Counted from the stretch's first letter, positions 27,444-36,370 are shown. The stretch is DNA of 64,000 nucleotides from Nostocoides sp. HKS02 (GCF_009707485.1 NZ_CP046121.1:992001-1056000), one strand, 5' to 3'. Numbers and translations are program-made. Notes: generated by a model not told the origin, from the sequence alone.

Positions 27444-28496
27444 GTGTCTGCGACGCCGTCCTCGCCGGTGGGTCTGCACCGGGTCGTCGACCCCGTGCCA
27501 CCCTCGCTGCCCCAGGCCGCGCGCCGGCTCGACCCCTCACCCCAGCTGTGGCCCGACGAGGTCCGGGTCCGCGTCGAGACCCTCAACCTCGACGCGGCCT
27601 CCTACCGCCAGCTGGCCGAGAAGCACGGGGGAGACGGCGCCGCGCTCCGTGCCGAGGTGCTCGACATCGTCGCGACGCGGGGCAAGATGCAGAACCCGGT
27701 CACCGGGTCCGGCGGCATGCTCATCGGCACCGTCGACGAGGTGGGCCCCGAGTCGCCGCTCGGTCTGACGCCGGGCGACCGCGTCGCCACCCTCGTCTCG
27801 CTCTCGCTCACGCCGCTCGTCATCACCGACGGCCTGGCCCGCTGGGACGGCCGCTCCGAGCGGGTGCCCGCGCAGGGCCATGCCATCCTGTTCGGCCGGT
27901 CGATCGCGGCGCACCTGCCCGACGACCTCGCCCCCGACCTCGCCCTCATGGTGATGGACGTCTGTGGGGCGCCGGCGTTGGTGGCCAGGATCGTGCGTGA
28001 GTATGCCGCGGCCGGCACCGCGCCGACCGTGGCCGTGCTGGGGGGCGCGGGCAAGTCCGGGTCGCTCTCGCTCGCCGCTGCGGCCGACGCGGGCGCGGGG
28101 CGGCGCATCGCCGTCGTCCCGGTCGAGCGCGAGGCTCGGCTGCTCGAGGGCACCGGTCTGGCCGACGAGGTGGTCATCGCCGATGCCCGCAGCCCGTTGG
28201 GCCTCTCCGAGGCGGTGGCCGCGGCCGGTGGCCCCGCCGACATCACGGTCGTCTGCGTGGACGTCCCTGGGTGCGAGCAGCCCGCGATCCTGTCGACGGC
28301 GCAGGGCGGCACCATCATCTTCTTCTCGATGGCCACGAACTTCGCCGCGGCGGCGCTGGGCGCCGAAGGGGTTGCGGCCGACGTGCGGATGCTCGTGGGG
28401 AACGGCTACGTCCCCGGGCACGCGGCATACGCGCTTGACCTCATCCGCGCCAACGCGGCGGTGAGGGGGCTGTTCGAGGGCCGGCTGGACGAGTAG
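27444..28496 (+). CDS. kdd: L-erythro-3,5-diaminohexanoate dehydrogenase
   Basis: NAD-dependent oxidative deamination of 3,5-diaminohexanoate to 5-amino-3-ketohexanoate in lysine degradation. 350 residues from GTG 27444, chosen because GGGAG lies 5 nt upstream; ATG 27429 is an alternative. Visible: GKMQNPVTGSGGMLIGTV, GDRVATLVSLSLTPL, a Rossmann loop GGAGKSGSL and IIFFSMATNF. The assignment rests on these features and on its place between kamA and kamDE. Confidence 0.85.
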   Translation: MSATPSSPVGLHRVVDPVPPSLPQAARRLDPSPQLWPDEVRVRVETLNLDAASYRQLAEKHGGDGAALRAEVLDIVATRGKMQNPVTGSGGMLIGTVDEVGPESPLGLTPGDRVATLVSLSLTPLVITDGLARWDGRSERVPAQGHAILFGRSIAAHLPDDLAPDLALMVMDVCGAPALVARIVREYAAAGTAPTVAVLGGAGKSGSLSLAAAADAGAGRRIAVVPVEREARLLEGTGLADEVVIADARSPLGLSEAVAAAGGPADITVVCVDVPGCEQPAILSTAQGGTIIFFSMATNFAAAALGAEGVAADVRMLVGNGYVPGHAAYALDLIRANAAVRGLFEGRLDE

Positions 28497-28508
28497 CAGA
28501 CTGGGCCC

Positions 28509-30137
28509 GTGAGCACCCTCTACCGCGGCGGATTCGTCTACTCACCCCTCGACCCGTTCGCCAACGCGATGGTGGTCGACGACGCGACCGGCACCATCGC
28601 CTGGATCGGCGGGGACGACGCGGCGGCTGTCCACGTCGACGCAGTCGACGCGGTCGTCGAGCTCGACGGAGCCCTCATCACCCCAGCGTTCGTCGACGCC
28701 CACGCCCACACGTCGCAGACCGGGGCCAGCCTGCGGGGTGTCGACCTCGGCAGCACCCGCAGCCTCGCCGAGGCGCTCAGCCGGGTCGAGGACGCCGTGC
28801 GCGCCCACCAGGGCCGCCCGGTCTTCGCCCACGGCTGGGACCAGGAGCGGTGGGCCGAGGGACGCCCCCACACCGGGGCCGAGCTCGACCGGGCGTCATA
28901 CGGCGGGGTCGTGTACTCGCCACGCATCGACGGGCACTCGGCGGTGATCTCCTCGGCGCTGGCTGCCGCGAGTGGCGCGCGGGACCTGCCCGGGTGGGAG
29001 GGCGAGGGCCTGGTGACCCGAGATGCCCACCACGCGGCGCGCGAGGCCTTCACGACGGCGGTGACCCCGGCGCAGCGCCAGGCGGACATCGACCTCGCGC
29101 TGCGAACCGCCGCCGCGGCGGGCATCGGCCTGGTCCACGAGAACGGCGGCCGCGTGCTCTCGGGCACCGACGACTTCGCCGAGGTGCTCGCGGCGGGGGA
29201 GCGGGGCGACGGACCACAGACGATCGGGTACTGGGCGCAGCTCGTCGAGGACGACGCGCAGGCGCGCGACGCGGCCCTGGTGCGCGGGGCGCGCGGGCTC
29301 GCCGGCGACCTCAACATCGACGGTTCGATCGGCTCCCGCACGGCCCACCTGCACGACGCCTATGCCGACGCCCCGGGCCAGCGCGGCAACGCCTACCTCA
29401 CCGTCGAGCAGGTGCGCGACCACGTCGCGGCGTGCTCGCTGGCGGGTCTCCAGGCTGGTTTCCACGTCATCGGCGACGCAGGAGTCGCCACGGCGGTCGA
29501 GGGCTTCGAGGCCGCCGCCGCCCTGGTCGGCACGTCGACCGTCCTGCGCGGTCGGCACCGGCTCGAGCACCTCGAGATGATCACCCGCGAGCAGATCGAG
29601 CGACTGGTGCGACTAGGCGTCAGCGCCAGCGTGCAACCCGCGTTCGACGCCGCCTGGGGTGGCCCCGGCGGGATGTATGCCGCCCGGCTGGGCGCCGACC
29701 GCGTCCAGGGCACGCACCCGATGAACCCGTTCGCCTCCATGCTCGCGGCGGGGATGACGGTCGCGCTCGGGTCGGACTCGCCGGTGACGCCCTTTGCTCC
29801 CTGGGAGGCAGTGCGCGCCTGCGTCAGCCACCACGAGGAGTCGCAGCGGATCTCAGCCCGCTCGGCGTTCCTCGCCCACACCCGCGGCGGCTGGCGCGCG
29901 GCCGGTTTCGACGACCGTGGCTACCTCGACCTCGGTCTCCCCGCGACGTTCGCCGTGTGGGGGGTCGGGGACCTCGTCGTGCAGGCTCCCGACGACCGGA
30001 TCCAGACGTGGTCGACCGATCCACGCTCCGGCACGCCCGGGCTGCCCGACCTCTCGGCGGGCGCACCGCTCCCGGTCTGCCAGCGCACCGTCGTCCGGGG
30101 TCGGACCGTCTTCGACTCCGGCGCGCTCGCCGCCTGA
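28509..30137 (+). CDS. amidohydrolase family protein (YtcJ-like)
   Basis: 542-residue metal-dependent hydrolase of the amidohydrolase superfamily. Metal motif VDAHAH near residue 63-68, FHVIGDAG, RLEHLEM and the late DSPVTPFAPWEAV match the YtcJ/exoenzyme-regulatory subgroup. It starts 12 bp after the dehydrogenase gene and is embedded in the lysine cluster, but has no known step in that pathway; it might release lysine or an acylated intermediate from a conjugate. That role is speculation. Confidence 0.82.
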   Translation: MSTLYRGGFVYSPLDPFANAMVVDDATGTIAWIGGDDAAAVHVDAVDAVVELDGALITPAFVDAHAHTSQTGASLRGVDLGSTRSLAEALSRVEDAVRAHQGRPVFAHGWDQERWAEGRPHTGAELDRASYGGVVYSPRIDGHSAVISSALAAASGARDLPGWEGEGLVTRDAHHAAREAFTTAVTPAQRQADIDLALRTAAAAGIGLVHENGGRVLSGTDDFAEVLAAGERGDGPQTIGYWAQLVEDDAQARDAALVRGARGLAGDLNIDGSIGSRTAHLHDAYADAPGQRGNAYLTVEQVRDHVAACSLAGLQAGFHVIGDAGVATAVEGFEAAAALVGTSTVLRGRHRLEHLEMITREQIERLVRLGVSASVQPAFDAAWGGPGGMYAARLGADRVQGTHPMNPFASMLAAGMTVALGSDSPVTPFAPWEAVRACVSHHEESQRISARSAFLAHTRGGWRAAGFDDRGYLDLGLPATFAVWGVGDLVVQAPDDRIQTWSTDPRSGTPGLPDLSAGAPLPVCQRTVVRGRTVFDSGALAA

Positions 30138-30139
30138 CA

Positions 30140-30151
30140 CAGCAAGGATTT
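30140..30151. promoter_or_regulatory. candidate operator GCAA-N4-TTGC upstream of kamD
   Basis: GCAAGGATTTGC lies just after the amidohydrolase stop, in the 69-bp AT-rich gap before kamD. It overlaps a wider inverted repeat AGGATTT (30143-30149) ... AAATCCT (30174-30180), and another AGATTTGC half-site occurs just before the start. It suggests a separate promoter for kamDE-kal. Confidence 0.4.
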
Positions 30152-30206
30152 GCGGCCATATGCCACACATTCAGGAAATCCTCTCCCTCGCTGCTAGATT
30201 TGCCGC

Positions 30207-31796
30207 GTGTCTTCTCGTGTGAAACCGCTCCTGGACCTCGACCCGGGCGACGTACGCCGGGCCCGCACCTTGGCCCGCAAGGCTGGTCGACCGGTCGTGA
30301 AGCTGGCCCAAAGCCACACCACGGTCTCGGTCGAGCGCGCGACGCTGCGCCTCGCCGGGCTGAGCGGCGCCGACCACGACCGGGTCCCGTGGGTCAACCA
30401 CCTCGTCGACCGGGTCCGCAGCGAGGTCGGCCTCGAGCACGGGATCACCACCCCGGTGTTCGACGCGCTACGCCGCGGCGAGGCCGAGGACCTGCTCACC
30501 CTCGCCCAGAAGGCCGCCAGCGGTTCGGTGTCCTTCCGGCTCCCCGAGGGCAAGGAGGCCACCCGCGCCCAGACCACCGCGCGACGGGAGGTGTCCCGCG
30601 GCATACGGGCCATCGACCGACAGCGGGCCACCCGCGACCGCCTGATCAAGCGCCACGGCGACCCGAAGCAGCGACCCTGGATCTACCTCATCGTCGCCAC
30701 GGGTGACATCTACGAGGACATCACCCAGGCCCAGAACGCCGCCCGCGAGGGGGCGGACATCATCGCCGTGATTCGCTCGACCGGCCAGTCGCTGCTCGAC
30801 TACGTGCCCGAGGGCGCCACTCGTGAGGGGTATGCCGGGACGTATGCCACCCAGGAGAACTTCCGGCTCATGCGGGCCGCCCTGGACGAGACGTCCAAGG
30901 AGCTCGGCCGGTACATCCGGCTGACGAACTACGCCAGTGGGCTGTGCATGCCCGAGATCGCGGCCCTGGCCGGGCTCGAGCGGCTCGACATGATGCTCAA
31001 CGACTCGATGTACGGGATCCTCTTTCGCGACATCAACCCGATCCGCACCTTCGTGGACCAGCGGTTCAGCCGGCAGATCCACGCGCGCGCCGGGATCATC
31101 ATCAACACCGGCGAGGACAACTACCTCACCACCGCCGACGCCGTCGAGGCCGCCCACACGGTGACGGTGAGCCAGCTGCTCAACGAGTACTTCGCCAAGG
31201 AGGCGGGGCTGGAGGACTGGCAGCTCGGTTTGGGTCACGCCTTCGAGATCAACCCGGACCTGCCCGACTCGTTCCGCATGGAGCTGGCGCACGCCCTGCT
31301 CGCCCGCCAGCTGTTCCCGCAGGCGCCCCTGAAGTGGATGCCGCCCACGAAGCACATGACCGGAGACGTCTTCCGCGGCTACCTCCTCGACGGGTTCTTC
31401 AACCTCGTCGGCGCCATGACCGGTCAGGGGATCCTGCTCGTCGGCATGATGACCGAGGCCGTCGTCACGCCGTTCCTGTCCGACCGCGACCTCGCACTGC
31501 AGAACGTCCGGTACGTGCTCAATGCCGCCGGGGGGCTGACCGAGGACTTCCACCCGCCCCGGGACGGCTTCATCCAGAACCGTGCCCGCCAGGTCCTGGG
31601 CGAGGCGATCGACCTGCTGACCCGCATCACCGACGAGCCCGGCCGGGCCCCGCTGCTGGAGGCGATCGCTGACGGCACCTTCGGTCTGATGAAGCGACCC
31701 GCCAACGCCGGCAAGGGCCTGGACGGCGTGGTCCAACGCGCTCCCGGGTACGACAACCCGGCCATCACCCTGCTCGAGAGCGGAGAGTCCCGGTGA
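30207..31796 (+). CDS. kamD: lysine 5,6-aminomutase alpha subunit
   Basis: Large subunit of the adenosylcobalamin- and PLP-dependent mutase that converts beta-lysine to 3,5-diaminohexanoate. 529 residues, full length for the family; conserved DVIAVIRSTGQSLLDYVPEG-like segment, TQENFRLMRAALDE, RLTNYASGLCMPEIA and DINPIRTFVDQRFSR are visible. The stop overlaps the kamE GTG start (31793). TIM-barrel subunit; the cobalamin-binding domain is on KamE. Confidence 0.95.
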   Translation: MSSRVKPLLDLDPGDVRRARTLARKAGRPVVKLAQSHTTVSVERATLRLAGLSGADHDRVPWVNHLVDRVRSEVGLEHGITTPVFDALRRGEAEDLLTLAQKAASGSVSFRLPEGKEATRAQTTARREVSRGIRAIDRQRATRDRLIKRHGDPKQRPWIYLIVATGDIYEDITQAQNAAREGADIIAVIRSTGQSLLDYVPEGATREGYAGTYATQENFRLMRAALDETSKELGRYIRLTNYASGLCMPEIAALAGLERLDMMLNDSMYGILFRDINPIRTFVDQRFSRQIHARAGIIINTGEDNYLTTADAVEAAHTVTVSQLLNEYFAKEAGLEDWQLGLGHAFEINPDLPDSFRMELAHALLARQLFPQAPLKWMPPTKHMTGDVFRGYLLDGFFNLVGAMTGQGILLVGMMTEAVVTPFLSDRDLALQNVRYVLNAAGGLTEDFHPPRDGFIQNRARQVLGEAIDLLTRITDEPGRAPLLEAIADGTFGLMKRPANAGKGLDGVVQRAPGYDNPAITLLESGESR

Positions 31797-32626
31797 CCGC
31801 CCGCCGACAGCCCGACATCGTGCGTCCCTACGGTGACACGACCGGCGACGGCATGGTGCAGGTGTCCTTCACGCTCCCCGTGCCGCACGACAAGCGCGCT
31901 GAGGGAGCCGCGCTCCAGCTGGCCGCCAAGATGGGCCTGGCCCCCGCGCTGCTCGTCCACGCCAAGCCCATGGGCCCCGACTTCACCTTCTTCGTGGTCT
32001 ACGGCAGTGCCACCCACCTCGTGGACCTGCGCGAGGTCGAGGTCGTCGAGCGCGAGTTCCCGCTCCTCAGCCCCGGCGAGGTCAACAAGGCCATCAAGCG
32101 GCACCTGCGGCGCAAGCTCGTGGTCGTGGGCGCCTGCATCGGCACCGACGCCCACACCGTGGGGATCGACGCGATCCTCAACATCAAGGGGTTCGCGGGG
32201 GAGAAGGGGCTGGAGTACTACCGCGAGATCACGGTCGTCAACCTCGGCGCCCAGGTGCTCGTGCCCGAGCTGGTGGCCAGGGCCCGGGCCGAGCGCGCGG
32301 ACGCCGTGCTGGTCAGCCAGGTCGTCACCCAGCGGGACGCCCACATCCACAACACGACGACGATGAGCGCGGCCTTCCGCGAGGCCTACCCCGCCGGGCA
32401 GGTGCCGCTACTGGTGGTCGGCGGGCCCCGCTTCGAGGAAGGCTCCGCACCGCGCCTCGGCGTGGACCGCATCTTCGGCCGAGGCACCACCCCGGGCGAG
32501 GTGGCCAGCTACCTTGCCCACGAGCTCGCGAACCCTGCCACCTCAGCCACCTCAGCCACCTCGGCCACCTCGGCCACCTCGACCACCTCGGCGGCCCCGG
32601 GCCCTGGCGCTAAGGAGAAGCGATGA
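31793..32626 (+). CDS. kamE: lysine 5,6-aminomutase beta subunit
   Basis: Cobalamin-binding subunit, 277 residues. B12 motif D119-x-H121-x2-G124 (GTDAHTVG) ligates the cobalt through His; Lys132 in NIKGFAG sits where the PLP-binding lysine of KamE is known. The last 40 residues are an Ala/Thr/Ser repeat tail (see repeat) absent from typical KamE, likely disordered. GTG start overlaps kamD; ATGA overlap with the next gene. Confidence 0.95.
   Translation: MTARRQPDIVRPYGDTTGDGMVQVSFTLPVPHDKRAEGAALQLAAKMGLAPALLVHAKPMGPDFTFFVVYGSATHLVDLREVEVVEREFPLLSPGEVNKAIKRHLRRKLVVVGACIGTDAHTVGIDAILNIKGFAGEKGLEYYREITVVNLGAQVLVPELVARARAERADAVLVSQVVTQRDAHIHNTTTMSAAFREAYPAGQVPLLVVGGPRFEEGSAPRLGVDRIFGRGTTPGEVASYLAHELANPATSATSATSATSATSTTSAAPGPGAKEKR
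32537..32590. repeat. six 9-bp tandem repeats in kamE 3' end
   Basis: Units of GCCACCTCA/G (last unit ACCACCTCG) encode a repeating Ala-Thr-Ser tripeptide tail on KamE. The array is in frame, so unit gain or loss would only change tail length. Confidence 0.85.
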
Positions 32627-33030
32627 CTTCAGCGACCCCCACGGTGGGAACCACCGTCACCCACCGCCGTTACGTGCCCTACTCCCACGCGCACTACGCG
32701 GGGAACCTCGTCGACGGGGCGTACTCGCTCGCGGCGTTCGGCGACGTGGCGACCGAGATGTGCATCAGGACCGACGGCGACGAGGGACTCTTCGCCTCGT
32801 ACTCCGACGTCCAGTTCCTGGCGCCCGTGCGCGCGGGGGACGTCATCGAGATCTCCGCGACGCTCGTGCGCGTGGGCACCCGGAGCCGCGAGATGGACTT
32901 CGAGGTGCGGGTGGTGGGTCGCGGGGCGCCACAGCGAGGCGAGTCCGCGGCCGACGTGCTCGACCCCCATGTCGTGGCGACGACAGCGCGCGGAGTCGTC
33001 GTGGTTCCGCCGCGGCCGGCGGCTCCCTGA
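32623..33030 (+). CDS. kal: 3-aminobutyryl-CoA ammonia-lyase (hotdog fold)
   Basis: Removes ammonia from L-3-aminobutyryl-CoA to give crotonyl-CoA at the end of lysine fermentation. 135 residues; HYAGNLVDGA, FGDVATEMCIRTDGDEGLFASY and VQFLAPVRAGDVIEI fit the hotdog-fold Kal family. Overlaps kamE by ATGA. The enzyme that should make its substrate, 3-keto-5-aminohexanoate cleavage enzyme (Kce), is not in this window. Confidence 0.85.
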   Translation: MTSATPTVGTTVTHRRYVPYSHAHYAGNLVDGAYSLAAFGDVATEMCIRTDGDEGLFASYSDVQFLAPVRAGDVIEISATLVRVGTRSREMDFEVRVVGRGAPQRGESAADVLDPHVVATTARGVVVVPPRPAAP

Positions 33031-33037
33031 CGGCCCG

Positions 33038-33065
33038 CTCGGCGTGTCGCCAGCGACACGCCGAG
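33038..33065 (+). terminator. hairpin terminator of the lysine-degradation operon
   Basis: CTCGGCGTGTCGC, 2-nt loop, and its exact complement (13-bp stem), 8 bp after the kal stop. The downstream sequence GGTTGAC has only a weak T content. Confidence 0.75.
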
Positions 33066-33149
33066 GGTTGACAGATTGCCTTGCAGCGCAACGGTTTTCG
33101 TCTGACCACAGATCCACGCCCCAGCGAGCCACCAGACGTGAACACGGGG

Positions 33150-33177
33150 TTGACAGACAGCGAAGCGGGGGTAAGTT
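33150..33177 (+). promoter_or_regulatory. candidate sigma-70-type promoter upstream of lnt
   Basis: TTGACA (33150-33155), 16-bp spacer, TAAGTT (33172-33177). It lies in the 334-bp gap between kal and lnt. A second TTGACA is at about 33069 but without a clear -10. Downstream of the promoter, 185-260 bp precede the possible lnt starts, leaving room for a leader; no riboswitch class was recognised. Confidence 0.45.
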
Positions 33178-33364
33178 GGCCCTCGGTTGTCTCACCGATA
33201 CGACCACCTGCAAGGGGGCTCTCAGAGCAGAGAAGGACGCACTGCGCGGTGGCTAGCGCGCGCAGCCACCGCCCACCAGCCGTGATGTCCGACCCATCTG
33301 ACGTCCCCTCTGCGGGCAGTGGTGGACGGCGGCCCGGCCCGCCCGCTTAGTAGACAACAGCAGG

Positions 33365-35059
33365 ATGCTGACCTCCAGCCATCGTCCTGCTGGTCCCAAC
33401 GGCGGCGCGGGCCGTGCTGTGTCCTACCGTGGTGCCGTGCCCAAGCCGATCAGCTCGCTCCGCGCGGGGTCTCGCCTGGGTTTCGCGGTGCTCTCCGGAC
33501 TCGTCACGGCCCAGGCGTTTCCGACGCACCACGGTTGGTGGTGGGCACCGCTCGGGGTCGCCCTGCTGTCGGCCTGCGTCATGGGGGTGCGGTGGCGGCT
33601 GGCGCTGCTGCTCGGTCTCGGTCACGGCCTGGGCTTCTTCCTGCCGACGCTGTCGTGGTCGGGCGTCTACGTCGGCAACCTGCCGTGGGTGGCCCTGTCC
33701 TCGCTCGAAGCCCTCTACCTCGCGGCCATGTGTGCCGTGACCGCTGCGGTCCAGGCCCCCTTCCTCACGTCCCGGCTGCGGTCCCTCGGGTATGCCGTGG
33801 TGCCGGTGATGTGGGTCCTTCAGGAGTGGGCCCGGAGCACGACCCCGTTCGGTGGCTTCCCGTGGGCGCGCCTGGCCTTCAGCCAGGCGGACAGCCCGCT
33901 GGCTCCGCTGGCCCGGTTTGCCGGGGCCCCCGGCATCACCTTCGCCGTCGCCGCCCTCGGCGCCCTGCTGCACGCCGCCGTCCTCGCCGCCTCGCACCTG
34001 GTCGGTCGCCCCCGCCGGCCGGGGCCCGCGGCATACCGGTCGGCGTCGGTCGCCCTCGCGGTCCTGGCGGCCGCGCCGCTCGCGCTGGCGCTGTCCACCA
34101 GCCTGCCCACCGACGGGCGCCGGGTCTCCGTCCTCTTCGTCCAGGGGAACGTTCCCCACGCCGGGCTCGACTTCAACGCGCAGCGCCGGGCCGTCCTCGA
34201 CAACCACGTGCGGGCGACGGTCGCCGCCACCCAGCACGAGACGACGCCCCCCTCGCTCGTGGTCTGGCCCGAGAACTCCTCCGACATCGACCCGATCATC
34301 AACCTCGACGCCGCGGCCCAGGTCCGACTCGCGGTGCAGACTGCGCGGGCGCCCGTGCTCGTCGGGGCGGTGCTCGACGGCCCCGGACGGTACGTCTCGA
34401 ACGCGAGCCTGTTCTACCGCCCCGGTGGCGCCGCCCCGGCGCGGTACGTCAAGCAGCACCCTGTGCCGTTCGCCGAGTACATCCCCTACCGCAGCTTCTT
34501 CCGGAACTTCAGCGACAAGGTCGATCTGGTCTCGCGGGACTTCACGCGCGGGACGGCCCCTGGTGGGTTCGAGGTGCCGGTGCCCGGCCAGCAGCCGTAC
34601 TGGATCATCCCCACGATCTGTTTCGAGGTGGCCTACGACGACCTCATGCGGGACTCCACGCTGCAGCCCGGGCGGGACGCGAGCATCCTCGCCGTCCAGA
34701 CCAACAACGCGACGTTCGGCTACACCGCCGAGTCCGAGCAGCAGTTCGCGATCAGCCGGCTGCGCGCGATCGAGCACGGACGGTCGATCGTGCACGTCTC
34801 GACCGTGGGGGTGAGCGGCTTCATCAACCCGGACGGAACCTACTCCGCCAAGACGACGTTGTTCACGCAGGCGGCGCGGCTCGGGGCGCCCGTGGTGCGG
34901 ACCGAGATCACGCCCTCGGACCGCATCGGCGCGCTCCCTGAGTATGCCGCGGCGGCGGCAGCCGCAGCACTGCTCGCCCTTGGTCTGTGGCTGCGTCGCA
35001 GGCCCGCTAGGGTCGTTGCTCCACCAGTGGCCACACGAAAGGAACGCGTTGGTGTCTGA
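33365..35059 (+). CDS. lnt: apolipoprotein N-acyltransferase
   Basis: Adds the third acyl chain to the N-terminal cysteine of lipoproteins at the outer face of the membrane. N-terminal hydrophobic half (about residues 35-245, six or so helices) and a C-terminal nitrilase domain carrying Glu (VVWPENSSD), Lys (RYVKQHPVPF) and Cys (TICFEVAYDD), followed by a final membrane helix (AAAAAAALLALGLWL). The start is uncertain: ATG 33365, GTG 33419 or GTG 33437. It overlaps ppm1 by 8 bp; in mycobacteria the two activities are fused or adjacent. Confidence 0.92.
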   Translation: MLTSSHRPAGPNGGAGRAVSYRGAVPKPISSLRAGSRLGFAVLSGLVTAQAFPTHHGWWWAPLGVALLSACVMGVRWRLALLLGLGHGLGFFLPTLSWSGVYVGNLPWVALSSLEALYLAAMCAVTAAVQAPFLTSRLRSLGYAVVPVMWVLQEWARSTTPFGGFPWARLAFSQADSPLAPLARFAGAPGITFAVAALGALLHAAVLAASHLVGRPRRPGPAAYRSASVALAVLAAAPLALALSTSLPTDGRRVSVLFVQGNVPHAGLDFNAQRRAVLDNHVRATVAATQHETTPPSLVVWPENSSDIDPIINLDAAAQVRLAVQTARAPVLVGAVLDGPGRYVSNASLFYRPGGAAPARYVKQHPVPFAEYIPYRSFFRNFSDKVDLVSRDFTRGTAPGGFEVPVPGQQPYWIIPTICFEVAYDDLMRDSTLQPGRDASILAVQTNNATFGYTAESEQQFAISRLRAIEHGRSIVHVSTVGVSGFINPDGTYSAKTTLFTQAARLGAPVVRTEITPSDRIGALPEYAAAAAAAALLALGLWLRRRPARVVAPPVATRKERVGV

Positions 35060-35879
35060 GGCGAACGAGGTGTCCACCACCGCTCCCATCGTGCGGGTGC
35101 TGGTGTGCATCCCCACGTACAACGAGCGGGAGAACCTGCCACTCGTGGTTGGCCGGATCCGGGCCTCGGTACCTGCCGCTGACGTCCTCGTGGTCGACGA
35201 CAACTCCCCGGATGGCACGGGCGCGGTCGCCGACGGCCTCGCCGCTGACGACCCGCAGGTCCACGTCCTCCACCGCCCCGGCAAGCAGGGGCTCGGGGTG
35301 GCCTACCTGGCGGGCTTCCAGTGGGGTCTGGACGAGGGCTACGACGCCATCGTCGAGATGGATGCCGACGGGTCCCACCAGCCCGAGCAGCTCCACCGCC
35401 TGCTCGAGGCGCTGGAGACCGCGGACCTGGTCATCGGCTCCCGCTGGGTTCGGGGCGGCTCGGTGGTCAACTGGCCCCTGCACCGCAAGGCGCTGTCCGT
35501 CGGCGGCAACCTCTACACGCGGGCCTTGCTCGGTATGCCGGTCCACGACGCCACCGCGGGGTACCGCGCCTACCGGTCGTCGGCGCTGCGGGTGATCGGC
35601 CTGCGCGATATCGCGTCCCAGGGCTACTGCTTCCAGGTCGACCTCACCCGGCGCTCGATCGCCCACGGCCTTCGAGTCAAGGAGGTCCCCATCACCTTCG
35701 TCGAGCGCGAGATCGGCGACTCGAAGATGAGCGGGGACATCATGCGCGAGTCGCTCCAGCGCATCACCCTCTGGGGGCTGCACCACCGTGCCGACCAGCT
35801 GCGTCGGGTGCCGCAGCAGGTCTCGGCCAGGGCGTCCGCCACCCGGTCGGACCGGGAGCCGACATGGCACCGGCTGTAG
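35052..35879 (+). CDS. ppm1: polyprenol monophosphomannose synthase
   Basis: GT2 glycosyltransferase that moves mannose from GDP-mannose to polyprenyl phosphate for lipoglycan and glycoprotein mannosylation. 275 residues from GTG 35052, with AAAGGA 8 nt upstream. PTYNERENL, VVDDNSPDGTG, MDADGSHQPEQ (metal-binding DxD-type) and SRWVRGG are visible. No membrane segments of its own, so the adjacent, overlapping Lnt may anchor it, as in the Ppm1/Lnt arrangement of other actinobacteria. Confidence 0.95.
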   Translation: MSEANEVSTTAPIVRVLVCIPTYNERENLPLVVGRIRASVPAADVLVVDDNSPDGTGAVADGLAADDPQVHVLHRPGKQGLGVAYLAGFQWGLDEGYDAIVEMDADGSHQPEQLHRLLEALETADLVIGSRWVRGGSVVNWPLHRKALSVGGNLYTRALLGMPVHDATAGYRAYRSSALRVIGLRDIASQGYCFQVDLTRRSIAHGLRVKEVPITFVEREIGDSKMSGDIMRESLQRITLWGLHHRADQLRRVPQQVSARASATRSDREPTWHRL

Positions 35880-36352
35880 GCCGCACCCCGTACGCGCGGC
35901 GCCGGCGACCGCGCTGGCTGGCCACGGTGTTCATCCTGCTCCTGGTCGTGCCGGTGCTCGAGATCGCGACGATCATCGCCGTCGGGAAGGTCATCGGCGG
36001 ATGGCAGACCCTCGCACTCCTGCTGGCGGAGTCCGCGCTGGGCGCCTGGTTGGTCCGCCGCGAGGGGGCGAAGGCCTGGGCGGCTCTGCGCGGCGCCCTT
36101 CGGACCGGCCAGATGCCGAGCCGCCAGCTCGCCGACGCGGCCTTGGTGCTGGTCGGTGGGACCCTGCTGCTCACACCGGGCTTCCTCACCGACATCGCCG
36201 GATTCTTCTTCATCCTGCCGGTGACCCGACCGATCGCGCGCCGGGTGCTCGAAGCCGTCGTGGCCCGGCGGCTCCTCGGCGGCATCCTCGGCGGACGGGG
36301 GAGCGGACAGGGGACTTCGGGACCTGACGTCATCGAGGGCGAGGTTCTCTAG
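35864..36352 (+). CDS. fxsA: FxsA family membrane protein
   Basis: 162 residues with an N-terminal basic stretch and about three hydrophobic helices (ATVFILLLVVPVLEIATII, WQTLALLLAESALGAWLV, GTLLLTPGFLTDIAGFFFILP). The LLLTPGFLTD motif is the FxsA signature. Phage-exclusion suppressor family; molecular function unknown. ATG 35864 has GGGAG upstream and overlaps the ppm1 stop by 16 bp. A strong terminator follows. Confidence 0.9.
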   Translation: MAPAVGRTPYARRRRPRWLATVFILLLVVPVLEIATIIAVGKVIGGWQTLALLLAESALGAWLVRREGAKAWAALRGALRTGQMPSRQLADAALVLVGGTLLLTPGFLTDIAGFFFILPVTRPIARRVLEAVVARRLLGGILGGRGSGQGTSGPDVIEGEVL

Positions 36353-36370
36353 GTCTGGAGGAGGCTCACC

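Noticed and set aside
33181..33364. Small peptide or known structured RNA in the lnt leader
   Set aside because: Short open frames have no recognisable content, and no known riboswitch or 6S/4.5S/tmRNA pattern was evident.
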